Source: Microplitis mediator
Taxonomy: Eukaryota > Arthropoda > Insecta > Hymenoptera > Braconidae
Length of the DNA stretch: 64,000 nt
Reading direction: 5' to 3'
Assembly: GCF_029852145.1 (NCBI RefSeq)
Contig: NC_079971.1
Location: 11,761,697-11,825,696 of the forward strand
Shown here: positions 47,089 through 57,194 of the stretch, one piece after another
How positions within the stretch are numbered: position 1 is the first letter of the stretch
Layout of the letters: each line of letters opens with the position of its first letter
The notes under the pieces: model-generated
What the model saw: the letters and a program-made list of their open reading frames with translations, nothing else
Database searches by the model: none
Told to the model about the DNA's origin: nothing
Program-made: the position numbers and the translations under genes

Positions 47089-47531
47089 AATTGAGGAGGG
47101 CAATATTTTTCCTTTATGGACTTCCATTTCCGGTGACAGAGTGAGTGTGAGTGGTTTTTGTGGGTGGCAAAAATTTTTTGGGAATTAGGCGAAAATTGAG
47201 GAAAAAGAAATGTAAAAACAGTCGGTGGGACAGAGGGAATTTTTCAGATTAAATGGAAATATAAGAGTGCAAGGGGTCAATAGGATGTGAGGGTTTGTAG
47301 GGTGTTTTAGTGAGGGAAAAGAAAGTGAGGTTAGAGAGGTAAAGCTGAGAGAAGCGTGGGAAAGGGGGGACGGCAAGAGTGTAAAGCAGGAATTATCAGG
47401 TAGAGACATTGGGGTGGGTTAGGTGGAGAGTTAGTGAAGAAGATAAGGTAGAAAGGTAAGCGGTAAGAGTATCAAGTGTAGTGGGAGTGGGTAAAGTAGG
47501 GAGTAAGTAGAAGAGCTAAGTAGTGAGGGGT
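47089..47531 (+). mobile_element. 5' untranslated region of the purine-rich LINE
   Basis: From 47089 the sequence changes abruptly to G/A-rich with few T runs, and stays so to about 50500. The first ATG in the long first frame is at 47532. No 5' truncation can be proved, but the presence of ORF1 suggests a near-full-length 5' end. Confidence 0.55.
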
Positions 47532-48344
47532 ATGGGTGATGAAGGAAGTAGGAAAAGACCAGTTATAGAAAGAGTAAAGTTAAGTAGAAGGGGAAGTGAA
47601 GGGGAACTAGTAGAGGCAGTGCTTAGAGGAAAGAGACAAGAAAGGGAACAAGAGGGGGAAGTTAGACTTTCGAAGGAGTTAAAAAAGACGGAGGTTTTTA
47701 GAAGGAGTAGGATAGTCGTTAGGACGCCGGAAAAAGAAGAAAAGGATTTGAAAATGGAGGAGATGTTAAAAATGGTAGAAGGAATAATGAAGTCGGAGTG
47801 CGGGATGATTGGGGCGAGAGTAGAGGAGTTAGCATCGGAGGCTAGAAAGGAAAGAGAGGAAATGAGGAGGTGGTGGGAGGAGGAGAGGGTGGAAATGGGA
47901 AAAAGTATAGAGGAACTAGAAAAAAAGGTAGAAAGTTTAGAAAAGGATAGAAAGGAATGTAGGGACAGCGGTAAAGGGGCAAGAGATGAGGAGAACGAAA
48001 GTGGAGGAAGGAGGGGAAACGGGGTTAAGGAAAGAAGAGTCAGGGAGCTAGAAGTGAAAATGGACAAAAGGGAGAAAGAGACGAGAAGGAAAAATATTGT
48101 AATTAAAGGAGTTAAATTAGGAGAGGGGGAGGAATATGTGAAGGAGGTAGATAAAATATGGGAAAAATTGAGGGTAGTAGGAGGGAGGGTAAAAATGAGA
48201 AAAGTAGAAGGTGTAGATAGAGATGGAAGGGGAATAGTATGGGTAGAACTAGAAGGGATAGAGACAAAGAAAGAGGTTATGAAGGCGAAAAGAAAATGGA
48301 AGGGGGAGCGAGAAAGAATTGACGATGATTTAACGGTTGATTAA
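47532..48344 (+). CDS. LINE ORF1 protein (coiled coil plus RNA-binding-like C-terminal part)
   Basis: Start taken at ATG 47532 (MGDEGS); the frame is open three codons earlier from a GTG. About 270 residues, very rich in Glu, Arg and Lys. Residues about 80-155 show heptad Leu/Glu/Lys pattern (LEKKVESLEK) expected of a trimeric coiled coil. The C-terminal part contains RRKNIVIKGVK and a later IVWVELEGIETKKEVM segment, like the RRM-type region of L1-type ORF1 proteins. The protein would package the LINE RNA as a ribonucleoprotein. The frame is intact, unlike ORF2. Extreme purine bias on the coding strand is shared with ORF2. Confidence 0.7.
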   Translation: MGDEGSRKRPVIERVKLSRRGSEGELVEAVLRGKRQEREQEGEVRLSKELKKTEVFRRSRIVVRTPEKEEKDLKMEEMLKMVEGIMKSECGMIGARVEELASEARKEREEMRRWWEEERVEMGKSIEELEKKVESLEKDRKECRDSGKGARDEENESGGRRGNGVKERRVRELEVKMDKREKETRRKNIVIKGVKLGEGEEYVKEVDKIWEKLRVVGGRVKMRKVEGVDRDGRGIVWVELEGIETKKEVMKAKRKWKGERERIDDDLTVD

Positions 48345-48534
48345 CAAAAAGAGAGAATGCAAGGAAAGAGGGTGAAAGTAGGTTACATGAAGATGTGGAT
48401 GAATGGGGAATTGAAGGTATGGGACGAAATGAATGAGATTTGGGTAGCGAGAGCGGGAAACCAATAAGGATAAGGGAAAGGAAGGTGGGGGAGGAAAGGG
48501 AGCTTGAAAGGGGGAGGAGAAGGGGGAAAAGTGT

Positions 48535-50246
48535 TTTACAAGGTTGGTTTCTGGAATGTGGCGGGATTGAAAAATAAGGATGAAGACTTCTGGATGGGGA
48601 TCAAAGAGTGGGATGTAATAGTGATGATAGAATCATGGCTGTGTGAGAATGGGTGGAAAGGAGTGTCTGACATATAAAAAAGGATATCAATGGGAGATAC
48701 AGGAGGCGGTGGGGAGTAAAGGAAGAGGTAGAGCGAAAGGAGGATTAATAATAGAGATAAAAGAGGGGATAGAATTAGGTAGAGCTGGAAAATTTGAGGA
48801 AAAAGGATGGATGGAAAGAGAGGTGCAATTAGGAATGGAATGGTGGTGGATACTAGGAGTGTATATTAATGGAGATCTAGACAGAAAGTTAGATTTGTTA
48901 ACTAAGTGGGTGGAAGAAGTGGAGGTGAAAGTGATAATAGGAGGAGATTTTAATGCGAGGACGGAGGAAGAGGAGGGCGTTGTGTACGAAGTGAATGGGG
49001 AAGAGACAGGTAGCGGTGGTAGCGTTATGGGAGTTATGTAATAAAGTGTGGAGGGGAGAAGGGTGGCCAGAGGGTTGGAGGGAGGGGGTGGTGATACCAA
49101 TAGTGAAGAAGGGGGAGGGCGAAGTAGTGGAAGAGTATAGGGGAGTGATGTTGACACAGACTGCGTATAAGGTGTATGTAGGAGTGCTAGAGAAGAGATT
49201 GAGAGAGGAGGTAGAAGGAAAAGGGTTGCTACCACCAAGTCAAGCTGGATTTAGGAAAGGAATGGGAACGACAGATAACGTATATGTGGTAAATTATTTG
49301 ATGAACAGGGAAGTCAGGAAGGATAAAGGGAAGCTGATGTTGTTATTTGTAGATTTGAAGGCAGCGTTTGACTCGGTGGATAGGAGGAAATTGTTCGAAT
49401 GTTTGAGGAAAAGGGGGGTTAGGGAAGGACTGGTGAGGACGTGTGAGGTAGTGTTAAGTGAGACGGCTAGTAAAGTGAGAGTGGAAAGGAGAGCGGTGAG
49501 AAGTTTTGGATGGAGAGGAGAGTCAGGCAGGGATGCCCGCTGAGTCCCGTTTTGTTTGTGCTGTTTTTGTCAGATATGGATGAGGAGTAAGAAAAGGGAA
49601 GATGGGGAGTAGAGCTGGGGGGTAGGAAAAAGGTGTATGGTTTGGCGTATGCAGACGACGTGGTCCTGATGGCAAAGGAGGAGGGGGAAATGAAGGGAAT
49701 GATCAGGACACTGGAGAGATACATGGAAGGAAAAGGGTTAGAAGTCAATACAGGGAAGACGAAAATCATGAGGTGTAGGAAAGGAGGGGGTAGGTATAGG
49801 AAAATTAGTTGGCGATAGATGAGAGAGGAGATAGAGGAAGTGAGAAAGTGTGTGTATTTAGGGTATGTTTTGAAAGCGAATGAGAGTCAAGAGGAACATT
49901 TTAGAGAGAGGGTAAGGAAAGGAGCGCGTGTATTAGGACAAATCTGGGAAATAGGAAAAAGAAAGTTTAGGAATGACTGGGGGAGAAGGGTATGGCTGTT
50001 TGATAAATTAGTGTGGTCGGTGGTGAGTTACAGGGTGGAAATCTGGGGATTCCGGGATATTTGAAGAGGGGTTGGAAGGAAGAGAGGTGGAGAAGGTTGG
50101 CGAGGTTCAGGCTAGGGGATGGGATGAAGGGGGGTAGGTATTGGGGAAAAGAGGAAAAAAGGATATGTAGGGTATGTGGGTACGAGGAAAAGACTTGGGA
50201 ACACGTGTGGAAGGTTTGTTCGGGTTTCGGGGTAAAGAGAGGGTGA
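48535..50246 (+). pseudogene. LINE ORF2 (endonuclease-reverse transcriptase), frameshifted and internally deleted
   Basis: An apurinic-type endonuclease start (FWNVAGLKNK and VIVMIESWL, 48549-48640) is followed by a frameshift near 48645-48680, then the endonuclease middle ending at IIGGDFNAR (48936-48962). At about 48995-49041 the frame jumps into reverse transcriptase sequence (KVWRGEGWPEGWREGVVIPI), so the second half of the endonuclease and the start of RT are missing. RT motifs follow: VVEEYRGVML, QAGFRKGMGTTDNV, LFVDLKAAFDSVDR, then RQGCPLSPVLF, a TAA at 49588, and LAYADDVVLM (49645) with the YADD active site. A C-x2-C...H-x4-C motif (about 50169-50222) lies near the end. Stops at 49816 and 50062 and further shifts show it is dead. 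The clade is R1/I/Jockey-like; I cannot be more exact. Confidence 0.75.
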
Positions 50247-50665
50247 CAGGATATGAGGACGGAAGTTTTAGGGGAGGGTGGGCAAGGGGAAGAGTGGCTT
50301 AAAGATCTGGAAGGTTGAGGGGAGATGAAGGGGAGGATAGTAGAAAAAGAGCAATGGAAACGGAGGTCACGGGATGCGTGTGAGGGAATGGAGAAATCAA
50401 GAAAGGCAAAAGGGTTTTTTTTTTAAGTTCTTTTTCTCTTGTTGCCCTGAGTGTAAAGGATGAAGGATGCAAATTGTAAAGGATGGAAGGATGGAAATTG
50501 TAAAAGAGTGTGATATAGGATAAGGATATAGGTTTAAGGAACTGTTTTGATGTAATTTGGAGGCTTATATAATGTTAATTTTTGTGTTTTATGTAGTTGT
50601 GGACGGAAAGTCTGGTTGTAACCCGTAAGGGAAAATTTGAAACCATTAAAAACAATCTTTATTTT
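50247..50665 (+). mobile_element. 3' untranslated part of the LINE
   Basis: G/A-rich sequence continues to about 50400, then gives way to a T-run and repeated GGATGAAGGATG and AAATTGTAAA words (50455-50510). The 3' limit near 50665 is set by the start of a different word array. No clear poly-A tail. Confidence 0.45.
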
Positions 50666-51295
50666 TCCTATATAGGAAATGACAACAGACCCAAGCTTAG
50701 CCAAGGCTTGGCGCAAGACTTATTAATTCTGGGGTAAGCTTGAAATCCAAGGTTGGCCCAAGTCTGTCTAAGCATCGAAATGATAACACCGAGCCAAGCT
50801 TAAGTGACAGTGTTGTGCTAAGACTGCTTCTTAGTATTGGCCCAATATCGAGAGCCAGTATTGTGCCAAGACTGTTGCTAAATAAGCACCTATACTTATT
50901 GAAAATAAATAAAAAAAAATATTAGTAGATATGTGCGTGATGGTAACGTATGGAAGTAAATTTGTACACAGAGAAATCAGGTAGATCGATGAAACTAATT
51001 TTTTTTGCATTTGCTCGGTCTCGGAACCGGTCCTTCATGGCTGCTAGGCAAGTATCTTATCGACTAGGCTGTTATGCTATTCACAGAAGCCAGAGGTTTT
51101 TTGGTACCATTTGTAATTTAGACTAGTAAACCAAGGCTTGTCACTCGAGTATTGGCTGAATCTTGGCCCAAGACTTGCGAACCGAGGCTCGTCACTTGAA
51201 CGTTGGTCAGATCTCGGACCAACCTAGGGGGGCCGAGCCTCGGTAGCCCAGTATTGTGCCAAGACCGGCCCCATTGTCAATATTTTTTTTCCTAC
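50666..51295. repeat. CCAAGNCTTGG word array with an internal tRNA-like segment
   Basis: Short words based on GCCCAAG, CCAAGCTTAG, CAAGGCTTGG, AAGACTTG and TATTGTGCCAAGAC recur through 50690-50880 and again 51130-51270. The outer edges are complementary-looking (TTTCCTATATAGGAAATGACA, first 20 bases TTTCCTATATAGGAAATGAC, against TGTCAATATTTTTTTTCCTA). A tRNA-like stretch sits in the middle (51010-51082). Confidence 0.6.
51010..51082 (-). tRNA. tRNA-like sequence, probably SINE-derived
   Basis: On the minus strand an A-box-like CAGCCTAGTCGATAAG and a B-box-like GGTTCCGAGACC stand at about tRNA spacing. Stems are imperfect and no clean cloverleaf forms. I read it as the RNA-polymerase-III promoter remnant of a SINE within the word array. 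Confidence 0.35.
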
Positions 51296-52148
51296 AAGGG
51301 ATCTATCACAAGTTTAATCGTAATTGATAAAAAAAAACTATTTAAATGATTTAGATTCAATTTGAACGCGATGGAACGTATTTGAATTTTTTTAAATAAA
51401 TTTACTTTTCGGAACTGAAAAGCAGCACCTCCCGGTGAGTGAATTAAGATCGTATGAATACAGTTTTTTTGTGATATAATTTTTTTACGATAGAGATGTT
51501 CCAAGGCAGAATTTTTATTTGATCGAAAAATTTTCAATGGACTCAAGTATAATACGAAATTAGGCATGATTGAGATTTTATTTTTCCACATTTTTGTTAT
51601 ACATTTGTTTAATTTGACAGATCATTTATTTAACAGAAATTAGAATTGGGTCTTGTTTTATTAAATAGATTATCCTCTAGATATGAAATTTAGAATGCAT
51701 TTGTCAGAAAAAAGATTACTTTTACACTAGAAGTATCTTTTATTTAAATATTTTTATTAGTGTTGTTTCGAAAGAGATGTCCTGAAATCGCAAAGTTCAT
51801 CAAGCCGGGGGCAACACAACCCAAGACGAATTAATGTCGTCGATTGTACAAAAAAAGGAAAAAAAGCAAATTGATGCCAAGTGAATTTCCTAAACGAGTC
51901 ATCCGTTAGTTTTATAAAACGAAAATTTTCTAGCCACAAAGAACCAAATAAAAAAACAAAAAATTAAGAAAACTTCGTTTTAAGCTTTTTTTTTACGATT
52001 ACGTCATAACCGTGGCTGAAAAAATTATGTTGCCAAAAAATCTTCAAGATGAACATTTTAAGCTTTGAATTTTTTTCGATTGTTGTGTTCCCGTAATATT
52101 TTATTAATTAAATTAAATTAATTATTTTTAATAAATTACTTATATGCA

Positions 52149-52275
52149 ATGTAACGGAAATCGGTTACGATAAGAGAGTCACCGTCGCTCGCGGGTAATC
52201 AAAACAGATGACAATGCAAGAGACCCGGGCCACGACGATTCTCTCAGGGAACATGAGATGCAGTGTCAACATTTT
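52149..52275 (+). mobile_element. LTR fragment of the TGTAACGGAAATC family
   Basis: Begins TGTAACGGAAATCGGTTACG and contains AAGAGAGTC, CGCGGGTAATC, GAGACCCGGGCCACGACGAT and GAACATGAGATGC, the same order as the minus-strand copies at 32330-32460 and 38240-38350. It is in plus orientation. The right limit is not certain and may extend to about 52410. Confidence 0.6.
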
Positions 52276-52424
52276 GTCAACTTTGTTGGCTTTAGTATAT
52301 ATTTATAATGACAAAATAGACAGTCTTGGGAGTGAGCTCGTAGAACTCGAACCTCGGCTCTCCATATAATTAATAAACTACACAATTCAATCTAAATTAA
52401 TTTAACCTTCCCGTGAACAATGAA

Positions 52425-52790
52425 ACATATATGGCCATATATATTTCATATATGAAGCATGTATGGCCATATATAAAGCATATATGGCTATACATGGGCA
52501 TACTAACTTTTTAATACAGTCATGCACGACCATGTATGAATCATATATGGCCATACATGGATTTGTATGAATCATATATGGCCATACATGGTTTTGTATG
52601 ACTATGTATGACCATATATGCCCGTGATTAATTAAACATACATGGCCGTTTATAGTCCATGTATGGGCATTTATGGCCATACATAGAAACGTATGACTAT
52701 ATATGACCATGTATGCACGTGATTAGTTAAACATATATGGCCGTACATAGTCTACGTATGGGCATGTACGGCCATTAGACTTGTTAAAAT
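52425..52790. repeat. CATATATGGCCATATATG palindromic-word array, main block
   Basis: About 360 bases of near-palindromic words such as ATATGGCCATATATG, CATACATGG, GTATGACCATATATG and GTATGGGCATGTACGGCCAT, more than 15 occurrences. Smaller blocks of the same word occur at 53975-54003, 55778-55880, 56455-56515, 56925-57045, 59930-59959 and 60820-60840. Open frames read through it are artefacts of the repeat. Confidence 0.85.
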
Positions 52791-52818
52791 AAGTCTTTTT
52801 AGCAGTTAAGAAAAATAA

Positions 52819-53551
52819 TGTAGGATTTCCCAGATAAAAAGAAAGGTTTAATCTGGGAAAAATTATTGTCAAGAGTAACCAATAGGAAATTTTCGATTCA
52901 GTGTCTTACAGGTAATAATTCATCGGAATTCGATCGTTCTTTAAATGAATTGACAGGTATTTAATTTATACCGATGCCCTAAAATTTCTTTTCGAACACC
53001 GGATATATTCTGGAGGAATTTTTATAAAGCTCCGGTGAAATTATTGGCAGTAAACTGAATCAAAAATGAAAATTTTTTACTTTAAGAATAAATTACTGAA
53101 TATTCATGTAATTTTCCGCTAGAAGTCGGCTGGAATTTCGCCGGAACTTTATATGTATTCATTCAGAATTTATCCAGTGTTCAACAAGAAATTTTAGGAC
53201 ATCGGTATAACTGAAAAACCTGTTCACTTTACTTAAAGACCGCTTGAATTTCGATGAATTATGGGCAGAAAACTGAATCAAGAATTTTTATTTTCTACTT
53301 CAAGAATAATTCATTGAATATTCATGTACTTTTCCGCTAGAAATCAGCTGAAATTTCACCGGAGCTTTATAAGAATTCCTTCAGAATTTATCCGGTGTTC
53401 AACAAGAAATTCGAGGGCATCGGTATAAAGTAAATACCTGTCAACTCATTTGAAGATTGATCTCGGCTACTTATGTACCTTTCCATCAGATGTCACTAAG
53501 ATCTTGCTAAGAATCCGTTGCGTGATAAAACCTTTTTTTATCTGGGAAACC
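52819..53551. mobile_element. Inverted-repeat element with TAGGRTTTCCCAGATAAA ends and internal duplications
   Basis: Left end TAGGATTTCCCAGATAAAAA and right end TTTTTTTATCTGGGAAACCC then TA form terminal inverted repeats of about 25 bases. Inside, the phrase GAATTTATCCGGTGTTCAAC and its neighbours occur twice directly (53165 and 53390), and an inverted copy lies at 52985-53040. The direct unit is about 225-245 bases. Non-coding. Confidence 0.65.
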
Positions 53552-54003
53552 CTACATGATTTTTCTGCATCTTCCTGCAGTTATGTACGTTCAGGTGATA
53601 TTACTTTTTTTGACTGAAATTCTCACTATCCGTTACGACAAAATTGCATTTCTAATTTTCATCCGGAATTCATCCGGAAGTCCTATTTTGACACAAATAT
53701 GCCGACTAACCGCCGGAATTCCCGAACTTTTTTACACGGGTATTGAGCTCAAACTTCAGAAGAATTTTTTTTTTTATATCGAAGAAACTTTCAAGATATG
53801 TTTAGTCGACGAAAAAAAAACTTATTTTGACACAGTCTCATGACCATACATAGTTGTAGTATTGAGTACTATTCTGGACAGTAGTAGATACAGTCTAGAT
53901 AGCATACAGTACTGTCGGAAATTTTTCTTCTACAGAAAGCACTCAGCACTATCCCAGAGAGTTGCCATTACTATATGAATCATATAAGGCCATATATGGT
54001 CAT
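53552..54003. other. Short unassigned stretch
   Basis: A plus-strand open frame (53556-53843) has no recognisable motif. Bases 53850-53960 carry AGTACT/CAGTACTGT-type words, another small word array. It ends in a CATATATGG block. Confidence 0.35.
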
Positions 54004-54005
54004 TA

Positions 54006-55775
54006 GGGTGCTTCATTTCGGAGCCAGATTTTTTGTTTATAAGTGCATGTGGAAAAAACTATAGTTCAACACAAAAAAAAAATGTTCGCGCAAGAAAAAA
54101 AATTCTATGTCGATTACAGACCTAGCTCATTGAAAAATTTGATTTTTCCATTTAAATAACATGAGAAAATTTTTAACTTTCCGCTAAGAAAATCGTAAAT
54201 TTTCAAAAATTCGGGAAGTTATTGGTTTCGGTCCAATTTACGAAAATCGAATTTTCACCAGATGTCGACGTTTTGAGGTCCTAGGAAGCTATACTGACTA
54301 ATTTCACGATGATATCCGAGTGTATGTATGTATGTATGTATGTACGTAGGTACGTATGTAAATACCTGTATTTTTTGAACGGATGAACCGATTTTGAACT
54401 TTAAGGTGTCATTCGACGCGGCTTGTCAATATCTTGATGCCATAAGAAAATTGAACTTGATCGGTAGTGCTCGTTCAGAGATATTCCAAAAATAAAATTT
54501 ATTCAAAAATGTTTTTTTTGGATAACTTTTAATGTGCTCGATGGATTGATTCCAAAATGGACTGGGCTCTAGAACTTTATGAGCACGTCGAATGCCACCT
54601 CAACCATAAAAACCGGTTCATTCGATCAAGAGAAACCGTTGTCGAAAGAATTGAAAAAAATATTTTTTTTAATTTTTTTGAAATATCTCAAAATCGACTT
54701 GATAAATCGAATTCTAAATTCGATCAGCTCTAGGACTTGATAAAACGCGTCGCTTGCCATCTCAACCGTCTCAATCGGTTGATTCGCTGGAGAAAAAATG
54801 GTGAAAAACGTTTTTTTTTCGAAAACAACAGCATACAAACGTATTTTCGAGCTCGAAAATGTACTCACAATAATGTTTTCGAGGTTCTTCAGCTCGAAAA
54901 CAGCGGGAAGTTTTGGGGCTGGCCCGCAGGGTCAACTGACAGACCGATTTTTTTTTTAGCTCCAAGTATTTTTAACCTCGTTAACAAATCAATAGATCAA
55001 ATAGACTATTACATATTTTTGCAGGAAATTGAACGTTCTACAAAAAAAGTTTTTTATCATTTTTTGATAAATCCATCTGTTCAAAAGTTATTAGAGCTCA
55101 AAGTAAAGTTGGAGATCTTTTCACTTTTTCGGTGAAACTATTAGACTTATCACAAAGTTTTGTGAAATTTTTTTTGTTTACGACTTCATTCTTTACAAAT
55201 TATTATCGGTAAAGTTTTTTCAAATTCCACAATGTTTTCTAGTTATTTTCATTTCAACGTCAAGCTCTTGAAATCGACCAGAACCACTTTTTTAAGAGCT
55301 TGAAATTAAAATGAAAATAACTTGAAAACAATGCGGAATTTAAAAAAACTTTACTGATAATAATTTGTAGAGAATGAAATTGGCAACAAAAAAGACTTCA
55401 TAACATTTTGCGATAAGTCTAATAGTTTCACCGAAAAAGTTAAACGATCTGCAACTTTGCTTCGAGCTCTAATAACTTTGAAACCGATGGATTTATCGAA
55501 AAATGATAAGAGACTTTTTTTGTAGAGCATTCGATTTCCTACAAAAAAATGCATCAGTCTGTTTGATCTTTTGATTTGTTAACGAGCTTAAAAATACTTA
55601 AAGCAAAAAAAAAATTTTTCCATGTTATTTAAATGGGAAAATCGAAATTTTCAATGAGCTAGGTCTGTAATCGACATAAAATTTTTTTTCATGGGCGAAA
55701 AATTTTTTTTCGTGTTGAACTATGGTTTTTTCCACATGCACTTAAAAAAGCATCTGGCTCCGAAATGAAGCACCC
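54006..55775. mobile_element. Inverted-repeat element GGGTGCTTCATTTCGG, TA target, with nested AACTTCCCGCT repeat
   Basis: Left end GGGTGCTTCATTTCGGAGCC and right end GGCTCCGAAATGAAGCACCC are perfect inverted repeats, with TA on each outer side (54004-54005 and 55776-55777). The inner arms (about 54030-54170 and 55600-55740; also a mirrored pair at about 55010-55250 and 55280-55560) are complementary too. An AACTTCCCGCT repeat lies at 54174-54956 within it. It inserted in a CATATATGG array. Confidence 0.8.
54174..54956 (-). repeat. AACTTCCCGCT family repeat, inverted full copy
   Basis: Starts TTAACTTTCCGCTAAGAAAA-like and ends in the CAGCGGGAAGTTTTGGGGCT and CTGACAGACCGATT phrases, the complement of the 13-kb copy's start. 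The (TATG)n/(TACG)n tract lies at 54318-54360. Confidence 0.8.
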
Positions 55776-55777
55776 TA

Positions 55778-57192
55778 ATGGCCATACATAGTTATGTATG
55801 ACTATATATGATTATGTATGTCCATAATTAATGAATTGTATATGGCTATATACAGCCGTGTATAGTTCATACCTAAGCATGCATGATCTATATACAAAAA
55901 TTTTGTTTAAATTTATTTCGTAAACTGATGAATTCTGACTTTTAGGCGATTTTATGCCAATTAAGAACAACCTTTCAAGCTCTGTAACCCGAGTATCATT
56001 GGTCGTACCCACTTGGCTCTCATAAACTTTTTTGTAGCAAATCACATGCCCTTCAAAAACTTTACACTGCTTCTTTTCAAAATAAAAAATTTTTTTTATA
56101 AAAAAATCAAGTTGAAACCGGAAAAAAAATTTTCCCATGTTATATAAATGGAAAATCGAATTGCTAAAATTTCAAGTCAAAATATAAATTGATAAATGTC
56201 GCTCGATATCTTTGAAATTTCATGAAAGAGGTATCAGCTAAGTTACTTTTTAGTTAAATCTGGCAATAACTAATAATAATAATAATTCCAAAAAAATTTA
56301 GGGTGCACATAACATCTAATAGTTTCGAATGATTCAGATATAAATAGCTTGATTCGATGCGAAATAAATAACTCGTACTTTCGAACTATTCGCATACTTC
56401 TAACGCGTAGTTATCTATTATCATATTTGATGGGGCACCGTCTGTTTGAATACTATCTTATATATCATATATATCCATATAGGGGCATATATGGTCATAT
56501 ATAGACATACAGATTTTTTATAAAAAAAATTTGAGCTGACTATTACAATTACTTATAAACAGGATGTTGAATTGTAAAAAAATAGGAAATTTTTTTGATA
56601 TCACTAACAGCATATTGATGATTATATATCGCTTTTTTTAAGTCATTATGATCTTTCAATCTTACGTAGCACAACTAAACTTCGTTGTAACTATTGGTTG
56701 CATAGCCTAGTCGTCAAAGCATCGGTCTTTCATACGGAAGATACCGGGTTCGAATCCTACTGAAGGGGGTGCGGTCATTTATAAGTCTAGCGTTTTTTCT
56801 CTGAATTAAGAATTCCCAATTCGATTAGGAATCCAATTATTCGCATATTTGATAATCTTTGCGTCGCCAAAATGATAAAAAAAAAAGTAATAATAAACTA
56901 TTTTTATTTAATTTAGTTAAAATGTCTATACATAGTCCATATCAAGTCATATATGACCTATCAAGCAACATATAGTCATACCTGGCCAATTTACATACAT
57001 GGCCATGCATGGTCATATATGGCAATACAAGGTCATATATGGGCATATCTTCTATACGTTCATATGTTAGATACGTTCAAACTACATTTATGGTATTCGT
57101 TATGCAGCTTTCCTGAGTCAAATACCCCGCTAGCTCATCATAAGACTCGTCTGTTATTTTATTACCCAAACTGACCTTACAAAACTAACTAA
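55778..57192. other. Mixed stretch with CATATATGG blocks and unassigned DNA
   Basis: Word-array blocks at 55778-55880, 56455-56515 and 56925-57045 alternate with AT-rich DNA without supported exons. A minus-strand frame at 55812-56138 (108 codons) reads through one block and has no recognisable motif. A tRNA-like sequence lies at 56697-56768. Confidence 0.4.
56697..56768 (+). tRNA. tRNA-like sequence, degenerate
   Basis: An A-box-like TAGCCTAGTCG and an exact B box GGTTCGAATCC stand at tRNA spacing, with a possible CAT anticodon in a TTTCATA loop. The T stem (CCGGG against CCTAC) and the acceptor stem do not pair well. Probably a pseudogene or SINE head. Confidence 0.4.
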
Positions 57193-57194
57193 TA

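Noticed and set aside
47516..49238. Long minus-strand frames opposite the LINE
   Set aside because: They arise from the purine bias of the LINE coding strand (Ser/Pro/Leu-rich antisense), which removes stops.
52402..52710. 102-codon frame rich in His, Met and Tyr
   Set aside because: It reads through the CATATATGG word array.
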